Part shown: positions 32,440 to 44,800 of the stretch, piece by piece | Position numbering within the stretch: position 1 is the first letter of the stretch | Layout: each line of letters starts with the position of its first letter | NCBI RefSeq assembly: GCF_018691265.1 | Contig: NW_024881296.1 | Coordinates: 3,123,278-3,187,277 of the forward strand | Length of the DNA: 64,000 bases | Reading direction: 5' to 3' | Source: Tyto alba | Taxonomy: Eukaryota > Chordata > Aves > Strigiformes > Tytonidae | The notes under the pieces: model-generated | What the model was told of the DNA's origin: nothing | Seen by the model: only the letters and a program-made list of their open reading frames with translations | Database searches by the model: none | Program-made: the position numbers and the translations under genes

Positions 32440-35411
32440 ACCTGCCAGTTTACAACAGATCTTTATTTTACTCATATTACAAAACATCACAGGGCTTCAG
32501 TTAAACAGTGTTCACCTGTTTCAAGTCATGAGCTTCATTTTCCCCTTTATTATAAATACTAACAAATTAACTTTATTTCCATCAGCATTACCATAAAAAC
32601 TTAGTCTAACTGGACATATTTTTCAGCTATTCCCCTGATGCAAAAATCCTGAAGAATTTGAAGTAGATCTCTATATCGTATATACACTTAGTTTTATATA
32701 TACATATATCAAAACTCATAATTTCTGTATATCACTCATTATCATGATCTTGCACTTAATAAATTATGTCAGCATTATGAAAATATGAACAATCATCTAG
32801 TTATTTTGCTGCTTTATGAGATATTTAATGATTGAACAGATAACTGCAAAATTACATTAATGCAATGGAAAGTCATGTACACATTCATTTAAGATTTCCA
32901 CATGGACTTTTCTTATTCCAAAACTTTTTTCACATTTTAGAAGTGCTTCAGAAGCTTCCAGTTACCTCTTTCTTTGAACCCATATACGCAAAAAGTTATG
33001 ATGTGCATTATGTACTATACATTACATACCATATGTAATTCTATATATATTTATGAGCCAATATATGTACCATACTTTTAATATACATAGGGTATGTAAT
33101 ATATATACACAGAGAGAGAGAGGTACCATAGGTGTATCATATGCATTTAGACATACAGGTGTATGCATAAACGTATGTATGGTAATTTCTTCCCTCTGAT
33201 ACGTATACACTGCTCTTTCTGAGAACTAGGTGCCTTCCACAGAAACCTACTGCTGTCGGCGCAATCCGTTCACTTCTGAAGACACAAGCGAACCCGTCCC
33301 CGACTCACTTAACATCAGTGAAGTTTGGCTCATGCCTCACGAACTCCAGTTCATGCTTTGAAATGGACCCATCTTGTCCTTGGGTTAAGTTTTACATCAC
33401 CGAATTAAACACAGTTGGCACTGTAATGTATTTGAACAAAAAACCAAGAGCACTTCAAAAATAAAAATCACACAGCCTGATTCTCCTGCCAATGCTGGTT
33501 TTATCCCAGTGTGACTTGATTGTCTGAAGGGACTGGTGCATGCAACGAGGAACCTGTGGGTAGAGCGAGGCTGCTTGTCGTGGCTTTAGAGTGTAATTCA
33601 CATAGACTCTGAGTAGGTTGAGCTGCTTATTTCGCATTTGAATTTGTAAAGGAAAGAACAGGCCTCTTAAGGAAAGATAAAAGATGGATATTCACTATAA
33701 GTAACTGCATAGATTAAACATTCTTAAGTGAAACGTGTCCACCATATAACCTTTGGGTTACATTTTTAATTTGTTAGATAAATATTTACTTACTGAATGT
33801 GTTTCTACTTCTATGGACCTGATCAACCAGGACCACTCTTATTAAAATGTTTTAGATTAATACTCTGCATATTAAAAATACATAATAAAATTCTGAAACT
33901 AGTCATTGCTAAAAAGTAGATCGTGGATTCTGCAAAGATCTGAGGCACCTGCTTAAAATTAGCATTTGAGTAGGTCCACTGACGGCCTTTACTGTGAGCG
34001 CCTAAATATTTGCAGAATCAAGACCCTTTATTATTCAAAGGTTAAATTTGGGATCTCACACCTGAGGACATGTAGTGGTTGCTACCATGAGTAATTTCCA
34101 CTGAGGATGAAGTTACGCCTTACAGCAATAACCAGAGCAGACTCCCAAGGGCAAGAGACACTGACTTTACTCACGTATGAGAAGTGAAGGTGAGACTGAC
34201 TCTTTAAATAGCAAAGAGCAATAATTACCAACAAACCTTCCTAAACACACTACATTCTACTTCCCAAGACAGCCAGCTTTGCATCACACATTAATAACTT
34301 AGGCATATTTTTCTCCTTAAATATATTTGTGTAACATACAAATAACAAATCTCTTCTAAAATGAAACTTGAATAAAAAATTTCTTTGAGACTGAAACGGC
34401 ATACTTCAAATTTCTCCCAGAGCAATTTACTGACAGCCAGGTTGTAAACCCCAGAAAACAGGGGTCTGTTGTTAGAAATGCTGACACAGCCTCCTCTTAT
34501 ACTGTTGTAGTGCATCTCTGTATGGAGATGAATAGATGCACTTTTGCACACAGGTTGCCAGAAATCCTATAGCTCATTCCCTATGTGCTTGTTCTGCTGT
34601 AAGATGGTAAGTCAATTTAATTTACCAAACCTCAAAAAAAAAAAAAAAAACATAAAACTGAAACTTGTGCTTCTAGAATGCCCTAATCCTGTTTGCAAAG
34701 CACTTTCCCCATGTCACCTGGCTTTGGCATAGCTTTGCCTTCCTTATTGCATGCCTGTTGACCCATTCTGTGTCTGAAGTGTTAGCGTGTATGTGGTATA
34801 AGTGTATATATTAAGGAAAACTCTCAAAATAATTTATTTTCTGCAAATTAGATTGGTAAATTTTCTTCATCTCTAGACTACTTATTTTCATAGGGTCTAT
34901 TGCTACTTTGGTTGAACCCAGTGGGGAAAGCCCCACTGAAGTCAGTGATGCAGAAGCTGTTAGACATTCAAAGTCCTCTCCAGCCAACCTCTTCGTAATT
35001 CCCTCTCTCGCAATAATTTTTAAAAATGTGCCCATTATCACCAACTGCCAATGTTAAAATTCACTCTTTTTTAATACAAATAACATTTACCACAAAAATA
35101 TGAAGGGAAAAGCCATCAACTTCTTTGCAAATTTTACCTATTCATATGATACAAAAGAAAAATCCTTTGTAGTCACAAACTGTACATAGTATTTGATGAG
35201 GGACAATATATTTGTGATTTAGAGTACAAAAAAGATTGCTTCATTGGTAATTAAAATAATTATTGATGAGATGTAAGACTTTAAAATCAAGAAAGTGTGA
35301 TAATTTGGCTACAGAGACAATCATTGTAATATGTCTAACACAGAGGTTTGGATAGTAGAAAGGTGAGTAGAGGGATCTGGGGAAGGAAAGACACCATCAT
35401 GCAGAACAGCA
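32440..35411 (-). other. PCSK2: PCSK2 3' UTR (probable, about 2.9 kb)
   Basis: Very AT-rich sequence after the PCSK2 stop, read on the - strand. Candidate AATAAA signals in the gene sense are at 34833-34838, 34027-34032, 32572-32577, 32546-32551 and 32462-32467. The last three cluster within 116 bases and the final one is followed by a T/G-rich stretch (TCTGTTGTAAACTGG), so I place the main end near 32440. A long 3' UTR agrees with mammalian PCSK2 mRNAs as I recall them. A run of 17 A (+ strand) lies at 34634-34650. The exact end is inferred. Confidence 0.55.
32462..32577 (-). terminator. PCSK2: Cluster of three PCSK2 poly(A) signals (candidate)
   Basis: Read on the - strand, AATAAA occurs at 32572-32577, 32546-32551 and 32462-32467. 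A cluster of canonical hexamers followed by T/G-rich sequence is a good candidate for the main 3' end of PCSK2. Confidence 0.5.
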
Positions 35412-35898
35412 CTAGTTCTTGCTCAGTATACTCTTCAGGCTTCTCTCCACTGCTTCATCTAATTCTTCTTCCAGCTCTTCCTTCTTGGACATGGCCAGTT
35501 TGGACTGATAATCTTTTACTATTTGGTCTATATATGGTGCGCTCTGAGTCCCGTGCAGCATCAGCGTCCACTCCTTCAGCACGCCCCGCTGTGGCAGACT
35601 GCCGACAAACCCGACCTCCAGAGCCCAGGTGCCTTGGGGATCTTCTCCCCAAGTGTGTGTTGTCATGAAAGGCCATTTGTCAAAACCCACCTTGGAGTCA
35701 TCATCCCTGGGGCGCCGACTCAGTAAAATGGACTTTGTTCCCATTGGTGAGGTCATGTTGATGTTGAGGTCACCTCGCCTAGTGGAATTCACAGTTATAA
35801 CTGCTTGGACGTGTTCAAGGTATCGGACAAAGTTTTCCTTCCCCTCACAAGCGTCAGTTGTAAGTGTGAGAACCAGCTTGCCGCTTGGTGGTATCTTT
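35412..35898 (-). CDS. PCSK2: PCSK2 last coding exon (P domain and C-terminus)
   Basis: This exon starts after CCTGCAG with one base completing Glu477, and runs to TAG. It encodes 161 complete residues (478-638): most of the P domain ([16 protein letters not shown], the RRGD at 517-520, [26 protein letters not shown]) and the C-terminal tail. N-glycosylation sequons NST (514) and NMT (524) are present. The tail is nearly identical to mammalian PC2. The open frame extends 44 bases into the intron, but the upstream exon ends in GA, which fits the acceptor at 35899-35900. Confidence 0.97.
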
Positions 35899-38800
35899 CT
35901 GCAGGTCAAAAGGTAAGTAAGCAAATTAAAAGGAGCACACAACGTGGCTCATGCTAAAAGTACTAGGTTTTGGTGCCTCACAGAAAAACTTGTACTGTTT
36001 TCCCCATTAATACATGGAAAAGTAAGGAAATAATAGTTGCAAACTTAGCCAGAAAGAGAACATTCTCTTTTTGGAACATTATATCAAAACCTTAATTTGA
36101 AAATATATTATGAAATGTACACCTACACAAAGAGAGAAGGAATACAATTAAGAAGTACTTACTGCTCTTCAAGAAATATTAACGTATCTTTAATAGTTGC
36201 CTTTACTTATCACTTCTGTATCAAGAAATTGCATAATAATGTGTATATTCAGTAAAAGAACCATGAGTCATGTAAGAGAGTTACCTTAAAAGACAGCAAC
36301 AAGTGGCTGCCTGGAGTCAGAGCAGCCAGTTGCACAGAATTTCAGTGCAGTCACATCAAAGCCTACATTCTTCTGATTTGGAAACCAGCACAAACACAGG
36401 ATCCCTGTGTCAGGTCATTTGAAAAATATTTTTCCATGAAAATTGCAATCCTTGAACTGCTCCTGTACAGGAGCATACACACCAAGGCAAGAAGGTGCAC
36501 TTGGTTTACTGAGTTGCCAAAGTGCCACACCTTGAAGTCACAAGTGTCTTGGTTATTATAATTCAGTCCTTATGAAGGCAAACACACAATTAACTGAAAG
36601 ACATCGGTCCCAAGTATCAGCAGGAAGCTAGACCCACAGATGGAACACTGGCTCAGTCCTGCTGCAGTTATTTTGCAAGGACCCTGTCATCAAACAGAAC
36701 CCAGATCCCTGTTTGGAGCGCACAGGGCTCCTTTGTTGGAGAGAGTTGGACACCTGAGGATGTAACGCCTGGAAGTGAATGCGCAGGAGAGAACACTACC
36801 TGTCTGGGCTGTGCAATCACCCACGGCTGTTAGTGGTCTCGCCAGCATTTGTCACCAGGATGAGTTACAGACAACAGGGAGCAACATTACCCCGGTCAGT
36901 GATCCTGGCTCCCTGCATGCTGGGGTGTGCACCCACAGTGTGGTTAAGGAAACCTGTGAGGCAGAATCGTTTCCCAGGTGTGCCTCTGAGGCTGCCAGGA
37001 AAAGGTGAGAGCATGCTGGGGGAGGGCGAGGCACATCTGTGACCCCTTGGCTCTGGCAGAAGAGGCTGGCAGCCCCACTCAGGGTCTCAGTCCAGGCCCA
37101 AAGGCACTGGTGCCTGGCCTGGGAGCAGCATCCTGCCAGCAGCCCAGGCTGCTGACGGCCTGATAAACCCCTTGGGGTCAGGATGAAACTGGAAACTACC
37201 AGTTGCCTCAGGAACTGGCTGGCAAACTACACTGGAAGTGTAAAGAAAATTCTCTGTGTCTTCACCATCAGCGTGCTGTGAACAGTGTGACGCTTTCTGC
37301 TGTCTTAAGAAGTCCTTGAAAGACAAGAATTACTGCAATCATTAAAAAAGTGAGTAAGTCACTGAAGATTCCAGTCAGCTTGTCATTACCTCTTCCAGTG
37401 GCTTCTTCCTGAATGAGAATTTGTAGTGAAATAAGAGAGTTCCTTTTAAAGGGCATTGACCACACTGCAGTCATGAATACCTTCTTTTCAAAAGAAGCGA
37501 GGACCAGCCTTTTCCCTTTGCTAATGAAACAGTGCATTCTTCAGAGACCAGTGAAAGCATTTAATTCAAGTGTAGTTTCCAGGAATTCTCGTCTTCTTGA
37601 AATGAGCTCCAGGTATTACAGCTCAGCTAATTGGCTCAGGACAGTCTCTGCCTCCCTTTCACAGACTATTGCATTCTTGGGAGTACATGCAGAGTAAAAA
37701 GACATTCAGATCCAGGTCCTCAAGGTATTTAAACACTTACCTTAAACTGAAAAACCTGTACTGTTCTGAATCTTATGGATGCCCTGGAGCAGAAGCTGGT
37801 ATAACATAAATACTGTATAGCTAAAATATCTTAACATACAATTATAATATCCTCAAGATTCATTTTGTGTGCTAAAGCGCAAGGAAAATGCACTATATGC
37901 CAGCCAGAGGTGAAAGATCATCTCACGGTTGCCACATGCTTGCCGTTTCTCTGCATGGGAAGCACTGTCCTCAAAGCAATCTAAGTTCATGTTGTCTCAC
38001 AGCAATCTCACACAGTGGACAAAGTTCTGTCAACTAGTGCTTCATAGCGAGAGTTATGATAAGTGCTTTACATCTCCACAAGTAAATGAAAGAGGACACC
38101 ACAGTGTGAGTCTTTTCTACCTATCAACACCAAAAACCAGATAAATAAGAGCAGTGTTACTATTCCATCTGTTTTGTGGACAACCTGACAGCTGCAGACA
38201 GCTTTTCTCTCCACCTTCCTAAGTGCCACAGTGAAAAAGTTATCTCAGCAAGCTAAAACACATGAGAAAAAGTTTGCTCTGTGTCCCCCTTCCCTATTAA
38301 TTAAAATCCAATATTCTCTGCTTTGCTAGACTAATTACTATAGTCCAGATGAATTTCCAAAAAGAAGCAAAAAAAACATCAGGGGTGGTGGAAAAAGCCT
38401 GACATGGAAGGAGCAGAAGAGATGGGTTTTCCACACCCTCACAGTGTACCGCTGCCCATTTGCTACATATATATCTATCTATATCTATCTATATCTAAAA
38501 TATCTTCACTTTTGCATGAAGTGTAGTACCCAGTTAGAGATGAGCAGGGGGAGCTAACTGCTCTCTAGAAGCAGACTCCTGTGCTCCTGTTCCTCAACTA
38601 ATGGACTATAATGTCCTAAATCATCTATGTACCTCCCTGAACCAGACAGATTCAGACTTGTCCATTTTTTTTCTTTTTGCTGACCCAACAAAAATCCCAT
38701 TTCAGGGAAAGTTCCTATTGCTAACAAGTGTTTCCACATGCAGCAGAGAAATGCTGCACTTTAAATACTGATTGCTTTCAGCACACTGGATATTCTAGGC

Positions 38801-41800
38801 TATCAATTCTTTCCTGGCCTGTTTCTGCTAATTGACAGTCCTCCTGTGGTACACACTTCTGTATCAGTTACTCAGCTACCTCAATATATATTGAATATGT
38901 ATTATATATATACAAATATCTATACTTACATAGACATACATAGAATATATATAGAAAGTGTTGCTCCAGAAAGGTGAAACTAGCAAACAAATCCAATTAT
39001 CCATGGCAGAAGTGCAGTGTAGTTTTCATTTCCAAGGAATCTCTGGAGATGCTGAGACTTCGCTAGCTTTATTTACAGTGTAATTCAAAAAATGTTGATG
39101 TCACAAGTCATGATGCTTATTATCTCCTGTCAGTGACATTTTCACCAAGGTACATAAATATTACAGCAGTCCTATTAACACACAGATGTGTTAGGTAATT
39201 CTAGGGAGCACCCATACAGATTGCATACTGAGATTACACTGCAGTAGAATTCAGAGGTTTGAGTGATGATCAGCTTGGCTGAACTGTGTGCTGCAAGCAC
39301 AAAGCCTGTTCTGGGCACTGCTCTCAAAGACACCAACACAAGGCAGTGTTCTTCTCAATTCCTGAGCTAGTTGGGCCATGACAGCTGTAGGAAAGCTTTA
39401 CTGCAGTTCCAGACCCCTGGGCTGGAGGAAATGTACCATCGCCTCTGCTTTTCCATCTGCTTAACAGCAGAAACAGGACAGAAAAACAAAGGCAAGAGGC
39501 GGCAATACTACTGCATAGCACTCGCCTGACTCTGGCTCAGTCTCTTGCCAGAACACCTCTGGCTTCACACTGTCTCATGCATGGAACCAATGATAGAATT
39601 ACAGAATGGTTTAGGTTGGAAGGGACCTCAAAGACCATCCAGTCCTACCCCGCCTGCCACAGGCAGGGACGCCTTCCACCAGCCCAGGTTGCTCAAAGCT
39701 CCATCCAACCTGCCCCCCCCAGGGAGGGGGCAACCACAGCTTCCCTGTCAAGCCTACAGAAAGAGATTTTCTCTATTCCTCTAGGGATGATCCCCATTTC
39801 AATGAAAGGGGCTGTAATAAGAGGAATGAGATTATTTGTCTGCATTTAAATTATGAATAAACTAGAGACAGCTCAAAGTTAGTTTCAGCTCTCTCTCATT
39901 TGTCTCCTACTTGTGAGCACGCGTAGGCCAGATAAATTAAAACTCAGATCTCAGCTGTGAGAACCTTGGATCCTGCAAATATAAACCCATCTGCAAGGTT
40001 GGGAACAAACGGATTCTTTGCTTGGCTGAGCTATGTGCTGGGGTAGCATACTGGTTTGCTTTCTTTTTCCAACAGAATGATGTTGCCTTCAAAAACGGCA
40101 CTGAAAAGTCAAATTTCAAATGGTATAGACATAAATTGGCCATTATTAGGTTAGCATTTCCATTAATTATATTAAACTATAGCTGTTGCAGTCAATTAGT
40201 ATCAATTCATTCACTTGTTGACTCATTCACTTCAGCACATGAAGGTAAATCAGAAAATAATTTGACTACCTAGCCTGCAATTAAAGATTTAAAGAACATA
40301 AACACAATTAAATGTTGTAGTGTTCAAACTGCATCACTGATACCTGTAGATGATTGTTTCAGTCTTCTGGAGATAAAATTGTCTGCTGGAATATGTCACA
40401 ACGAGACACAACCTGGCTGACACATATTTCATGTGGCAGCAGTTTATGTAATTTACAGCACCAGTTTCCCAGATTTTTAATTGTACACAGGCTCTTTAGT
40501 CACAGAAACTTAGGCACAAACATACCTGTAAGTACCTAAGAGAAATGGATGTTGCTATTAATACTACTGGCACTAGCAATGATGATACAGATGAGCTGTA
40601 GAATCCATTCCTCCAGCAAACCAGGAACTGAAAGATCACGTAGTTTATTTTATCAACTTATTGAAGTATCTAGAATGCTACTGGTAATGGTTGGCTTTCT
40701 CAGAAAAAAATTTTCAATATATTTTTTTTACTACCTATGTCTTTGTCAACCTATTTGCAAGCTTGTGGTCTCCGAAATGCCTGGAAGCAGCCAAACACAC
40801 AGACTAGACCCATTCACTTACTCAGGTTCCTGTATTGACCCTCCAACACAATGGAATCTCTCTGGAACAGTCTTCCAGTCTTTCGCCATCTTAACCATTG
40901 CTCCTGCATCTAGGACACCATAGCCAAACAAATGGTTGAACTCCAGCCCAACACCATTTCTACGCCATTGATGAACCTCATCGTGAAGCTGGTTTCTCTT
41001 TGAGGTGAGCACTGTCAGATGCTGCATGTCTCTCCACGTCAGGTCCAAGCTGTGGAAGACCAACATGGAAAACAAACAGTACATTATTTCCAAGCAGATA
41101 TTAAAGAAAGTGTGCTTGAGTAAGGCTTTTGGTAAAATTTGCTTCTATGAATCATACAGAAATTGTATCTATACACATATCGATAGCTTCCGTTAATCTC
41201 AGTGGGAACAAGAATAGGTTTTAATTGTATAGTACTTCTGCAAAATATATTCCCCAAAATTGCAAAATCATTTCTGATTGTTTCCCTGTTCTTAGAAACA
41301 ATTGCTTTCAAATACACATTATATATCCACCATGCAATCTTTAAGCTAATAAGTAGAATATTACACCAGATGCTGAAAAGAATACAAAAAGAAAAGGATG
41401 ATGACAGAATTTCACCTAGCCTTCCTCTTAAATCTTGCCCTCTTTTACTTGTCTGCCCCTCCCACTTTTCCCATGGACTTTCCAAGGTTCACTCAGAGAA
41501 GTCCTGTTCTGATGAAGCTGATGAGCTATAACAATCAAGGTCTTAGTAATTTTGGTAGTCTGGGAATATGGATATGCGGGCTGTGGGTGGCTGTAGGCTT
41601 GTATTATGAGGTATGGTAGAGGTCTGTCACCCCCATACTAGCATGGATGGATGCAGTGAAGTAACATTTGTCTAGATCCGATGATCGTTTTTCATCATCA
41701 GCTCTTGTCTTCCTAGATTTGCAGTGATTATGATGACAGGAATGGCACTTCTAAGTTATTATTCTGGAAGCTTTAGAACTGACATTCTAATTCTATATAA

Positions 41801-44800
41801 CTAAAGCTATTCCAGTTGTTTTATGATGAACTCTTTCAACATTAGAGTATGTCTGATTCAAACCATCCACCTAAACCAATCCACTTTTCAGCTTTCTGTG
41901 CCCCAAGTAATAAGCATGTGTCCACGCTGAATGTACACCAGAATAGCCTATTACTGTAATTTTTCCAAGGTGACACAAGATAGCTGAAAACCAGATAACA
42001 CTAGCATCATTCTTATTGAAACCTTTTAAGAGCTGCTCCGTATCTTAAAATTATACTTTCCATTCCACAGATTGGTCTGGTTTTAGAGACATGTCAGACA
42101 TATCTTGTATATGACCTGAGAGACATATTCCAGGCAGCAGTCATCTGCATGCGAAATCATTAGCCATTTCTGTGAAGGCTAGTGTAGCTCATCCAGGGTA
42201 CTTCTGCACACTAAAACAGAGGTTTAATAAACAGCCTGGAAGGAGACAGGAGACACTGACCGTTCTTTCTATCTTCCCTCTGTCCCCTCGCCCTTGTTCT
42301 CAGTAAAGGCTAGAAACCCAACTGCAAACCAAGGGTATTAGTTTAATTTCTACTTGTCAGAGTTTGGCAAGAGTAATTCCAGTCTTCGTGGATAGCCTAA
42401 ATGAAGAATGGTAATTATTACTGAGATATTAAGGTTGTAGTCCAGTTTAAACATGCAGTGGTCAGAAAATTCATTAAATCCTTATATTTTTATGGCCATA
42501 ATTATCTATTACATCGTGGCTGTCCCACTGAATGAATTTGATTTTAGAAGGACTGATCACCCAAAGTTAGAACACTTGGCATGTATATTTTACGCATATA
42601 AAACCTGAAAAATTAGACTTGGCCCAAGTCATGCTCTGAGCACAACAATCATTGCTCTGCTAATCATAGTAAACTTGTCTCCTCTGCCAAATCTTCAGTC
42701 TTCTGCATACTGTTGAAGAAAACTATGTACATATTGCTCACTTCATGCCAGAGTTACAACAACTGAAGCTGTATACTTGAGCAAATATTGTCTCACTTCA
42801 TAAAATAATTTAACACAAAGTAAAAAGGTGGTATAGGTTATTGTAAGGAAAATTCTTCCTAATCATTAGTGAAGAAGATAAAGAAGCAAGATATGCAAGA
42901 CCTCCAATGTCATGAATTGCATGGAGTTGGTAAACAGACAATGGATATTTATTGTTTCACATTCAGAGCAATTATGTAGCATGGAAGCAAATTACCAGCA
43001 ATGGTTTAAGAAAAAAACAAAGGAAACATTCCCCATCCCCAAAACCTGTTACTACTGTGGAACTGATGCCACTGGATGATACAGGCGCCAAATACAGACA
43101 AGTTGAAAAAGAGACAAATTCAAGGAACATAAATCTGCCCATGGCTATTGAACAGGATAGGCTGACTGCCCTCTCTCCAAACCACTGATTGCCAAAGCTG
43201 TTGTTGAAAGATTGCTCTTAATCCCTGTTTGTTGTGCTCTTCCCTAAGCATCTGTCACTGTAGACAGTACGTAGCACAAGATCAACTCCTGTCTGATACT
43301 ACAGGTTTGTTCTTATGTTTCTGTAGGCTGGGCGTTTCACACTGGCTAGGTGGTGAAATGAAATCTCTCCCTACAAACAGTACTGGAGAAGACAAACCTC
43401 TGGAAGCAGTGGATGGGAGGTCACAAACAGAGCGAGTCAGTCAAAATGCATCTGCTCTATGGCTGACCTATAGCTTTGGCAAGACTTTTGCTCCATCTGT
43501 AAGTTACCATGCATGCCACTACTGTAGCAGGCAGCTTGTCTGCTGTTTGTTCTAGCCCCGTGTCACAGACAGCCAACTTATATGGTGAATAACATTAAAC
43601 AAACGCAGGCCCCCTCCTCTCTAGAGCTCAGAAGGAATTTATCAACAGCATACTTAGCCTCCAGGGCCAAGGCAAACACTCCGGCTGCTTCAGGGGCAGC
43701 TGCAGATGTTCCTGAGTGACGCAGGGTGCAGTTGCCATACAAATCCGTTGTAGCCTGCAATGATATTAGACGTAATTAATGAAACCAGCTAGTCCATTTT
43801 CCTTGCAGCTACAGACTCAGAAAAACACAAAGTAGAGTTTGTGCCCTTGCTCTTTACAGTAATTGTGTGTTTGTTCCTAGGATCTGTTTTCTTCTTTAGA
43901 ATAGTGTATCAATTTAAAGACACAGTGAGTGCATAGTTACAGAAGGTGTGAATGCAAGAATAAATCATGATGTAGTAAACCAATGTTCATTACCACTTAG
44001 AACTCATGAACTCATATAGATAGCATTTATTTCCTATAAACACAGTTTAACCAAATGCCTTAAATTCCCTTATGGTTATCAGAAGTATTTCAAACTAGAA
44101 TTCTTAACAGTATTGAGCTTTCTAACATTTGTGCAGCTCCAGAACCAAGAGCAGTACTAGGCTGCTATCTTTTATGCAGATTAGTCACTAGAAGAGACCA
44201 GAAGGAAAACTTAGAAATATATTTTATGGCAATAATTGCAAGATCATCTCGGCTGGTATCAACACAGATCTGAAATCAAGACAGAAAACAGTATTTTTCC
44301 ATCTGCTACTGCATGTAGGCATTTAGGATTATACAATGTGTCTTTGAGGTTTGAGACAGGGCCATGGAAAATGCATAACAGCCTTTGGCAAAAACTAACC
44401 TTGAGTTACCACACCTGAATTTTCCACTGTGTGAATTAGGCATGTCCTGGGTAGCCTGAAGGTGCTGAAGAGCAGTGATCAGTACAGTGGAAGAGAATCC
44501 AAATTATACTTGAACAGAAACTGTGTATTTTCCAGTTGTAGGTATGGCCCTGTAGGGGCCTTGAGTATGATGCTCTGCACTGCTCAATAGGAGACTGAGG
44601 GTGATCTGAACCCCCACGTTTCCTCTGTGGGTGGCTGAATGTCCTTCTGCTCTGTGCAGCTTGTAGTGCAGCAGAAGTCTTGTTCATGACTGCTGTGCCA
44701 GGACAAGTAAGTATGATCTCAGATGCTGACACTTTTCATCTAGATTTTTACAGAGACCTTTTGTCACACTGTCCTCTGGAATGCAACTGAACTTCTAAAT

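Larger units (their letters stand above)
29791..32440. other. Intergenic region between convergent BFSP1 and PCSK2
   Basis: About 2.6 kb with no recognisable exon. It has two oligo(A) runs (30365-30389 and 31001-31019), a C-rich tract that is a G-quadruplex motif on the - strand (31140-31164), and a hairpin near 32272-32306. The oligo(A) runs could be tails of very old retroposons, but I see no recognisable body upstream of either. Confidence 0.65.
35899..40821 (-). other. PCSK2: PCSK2 intron before the last exon
   Basis: A 4.9-kb intron. It contains a CR1 fragment (39591-39748), a TATC-type microsatellite (38465-38500) and AT-rich TA-repeat stretches near 38882-38955. The stretch 36720-37080 is locally GC-richer without any recognisable product. 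Confidence 0.8.

Noticed and set aside
35348..35916. Open frames on the + strand opposite the last PCSK2 exon
   Set aside because: Shadows of the conserved PC2 P-domain coding sequence.
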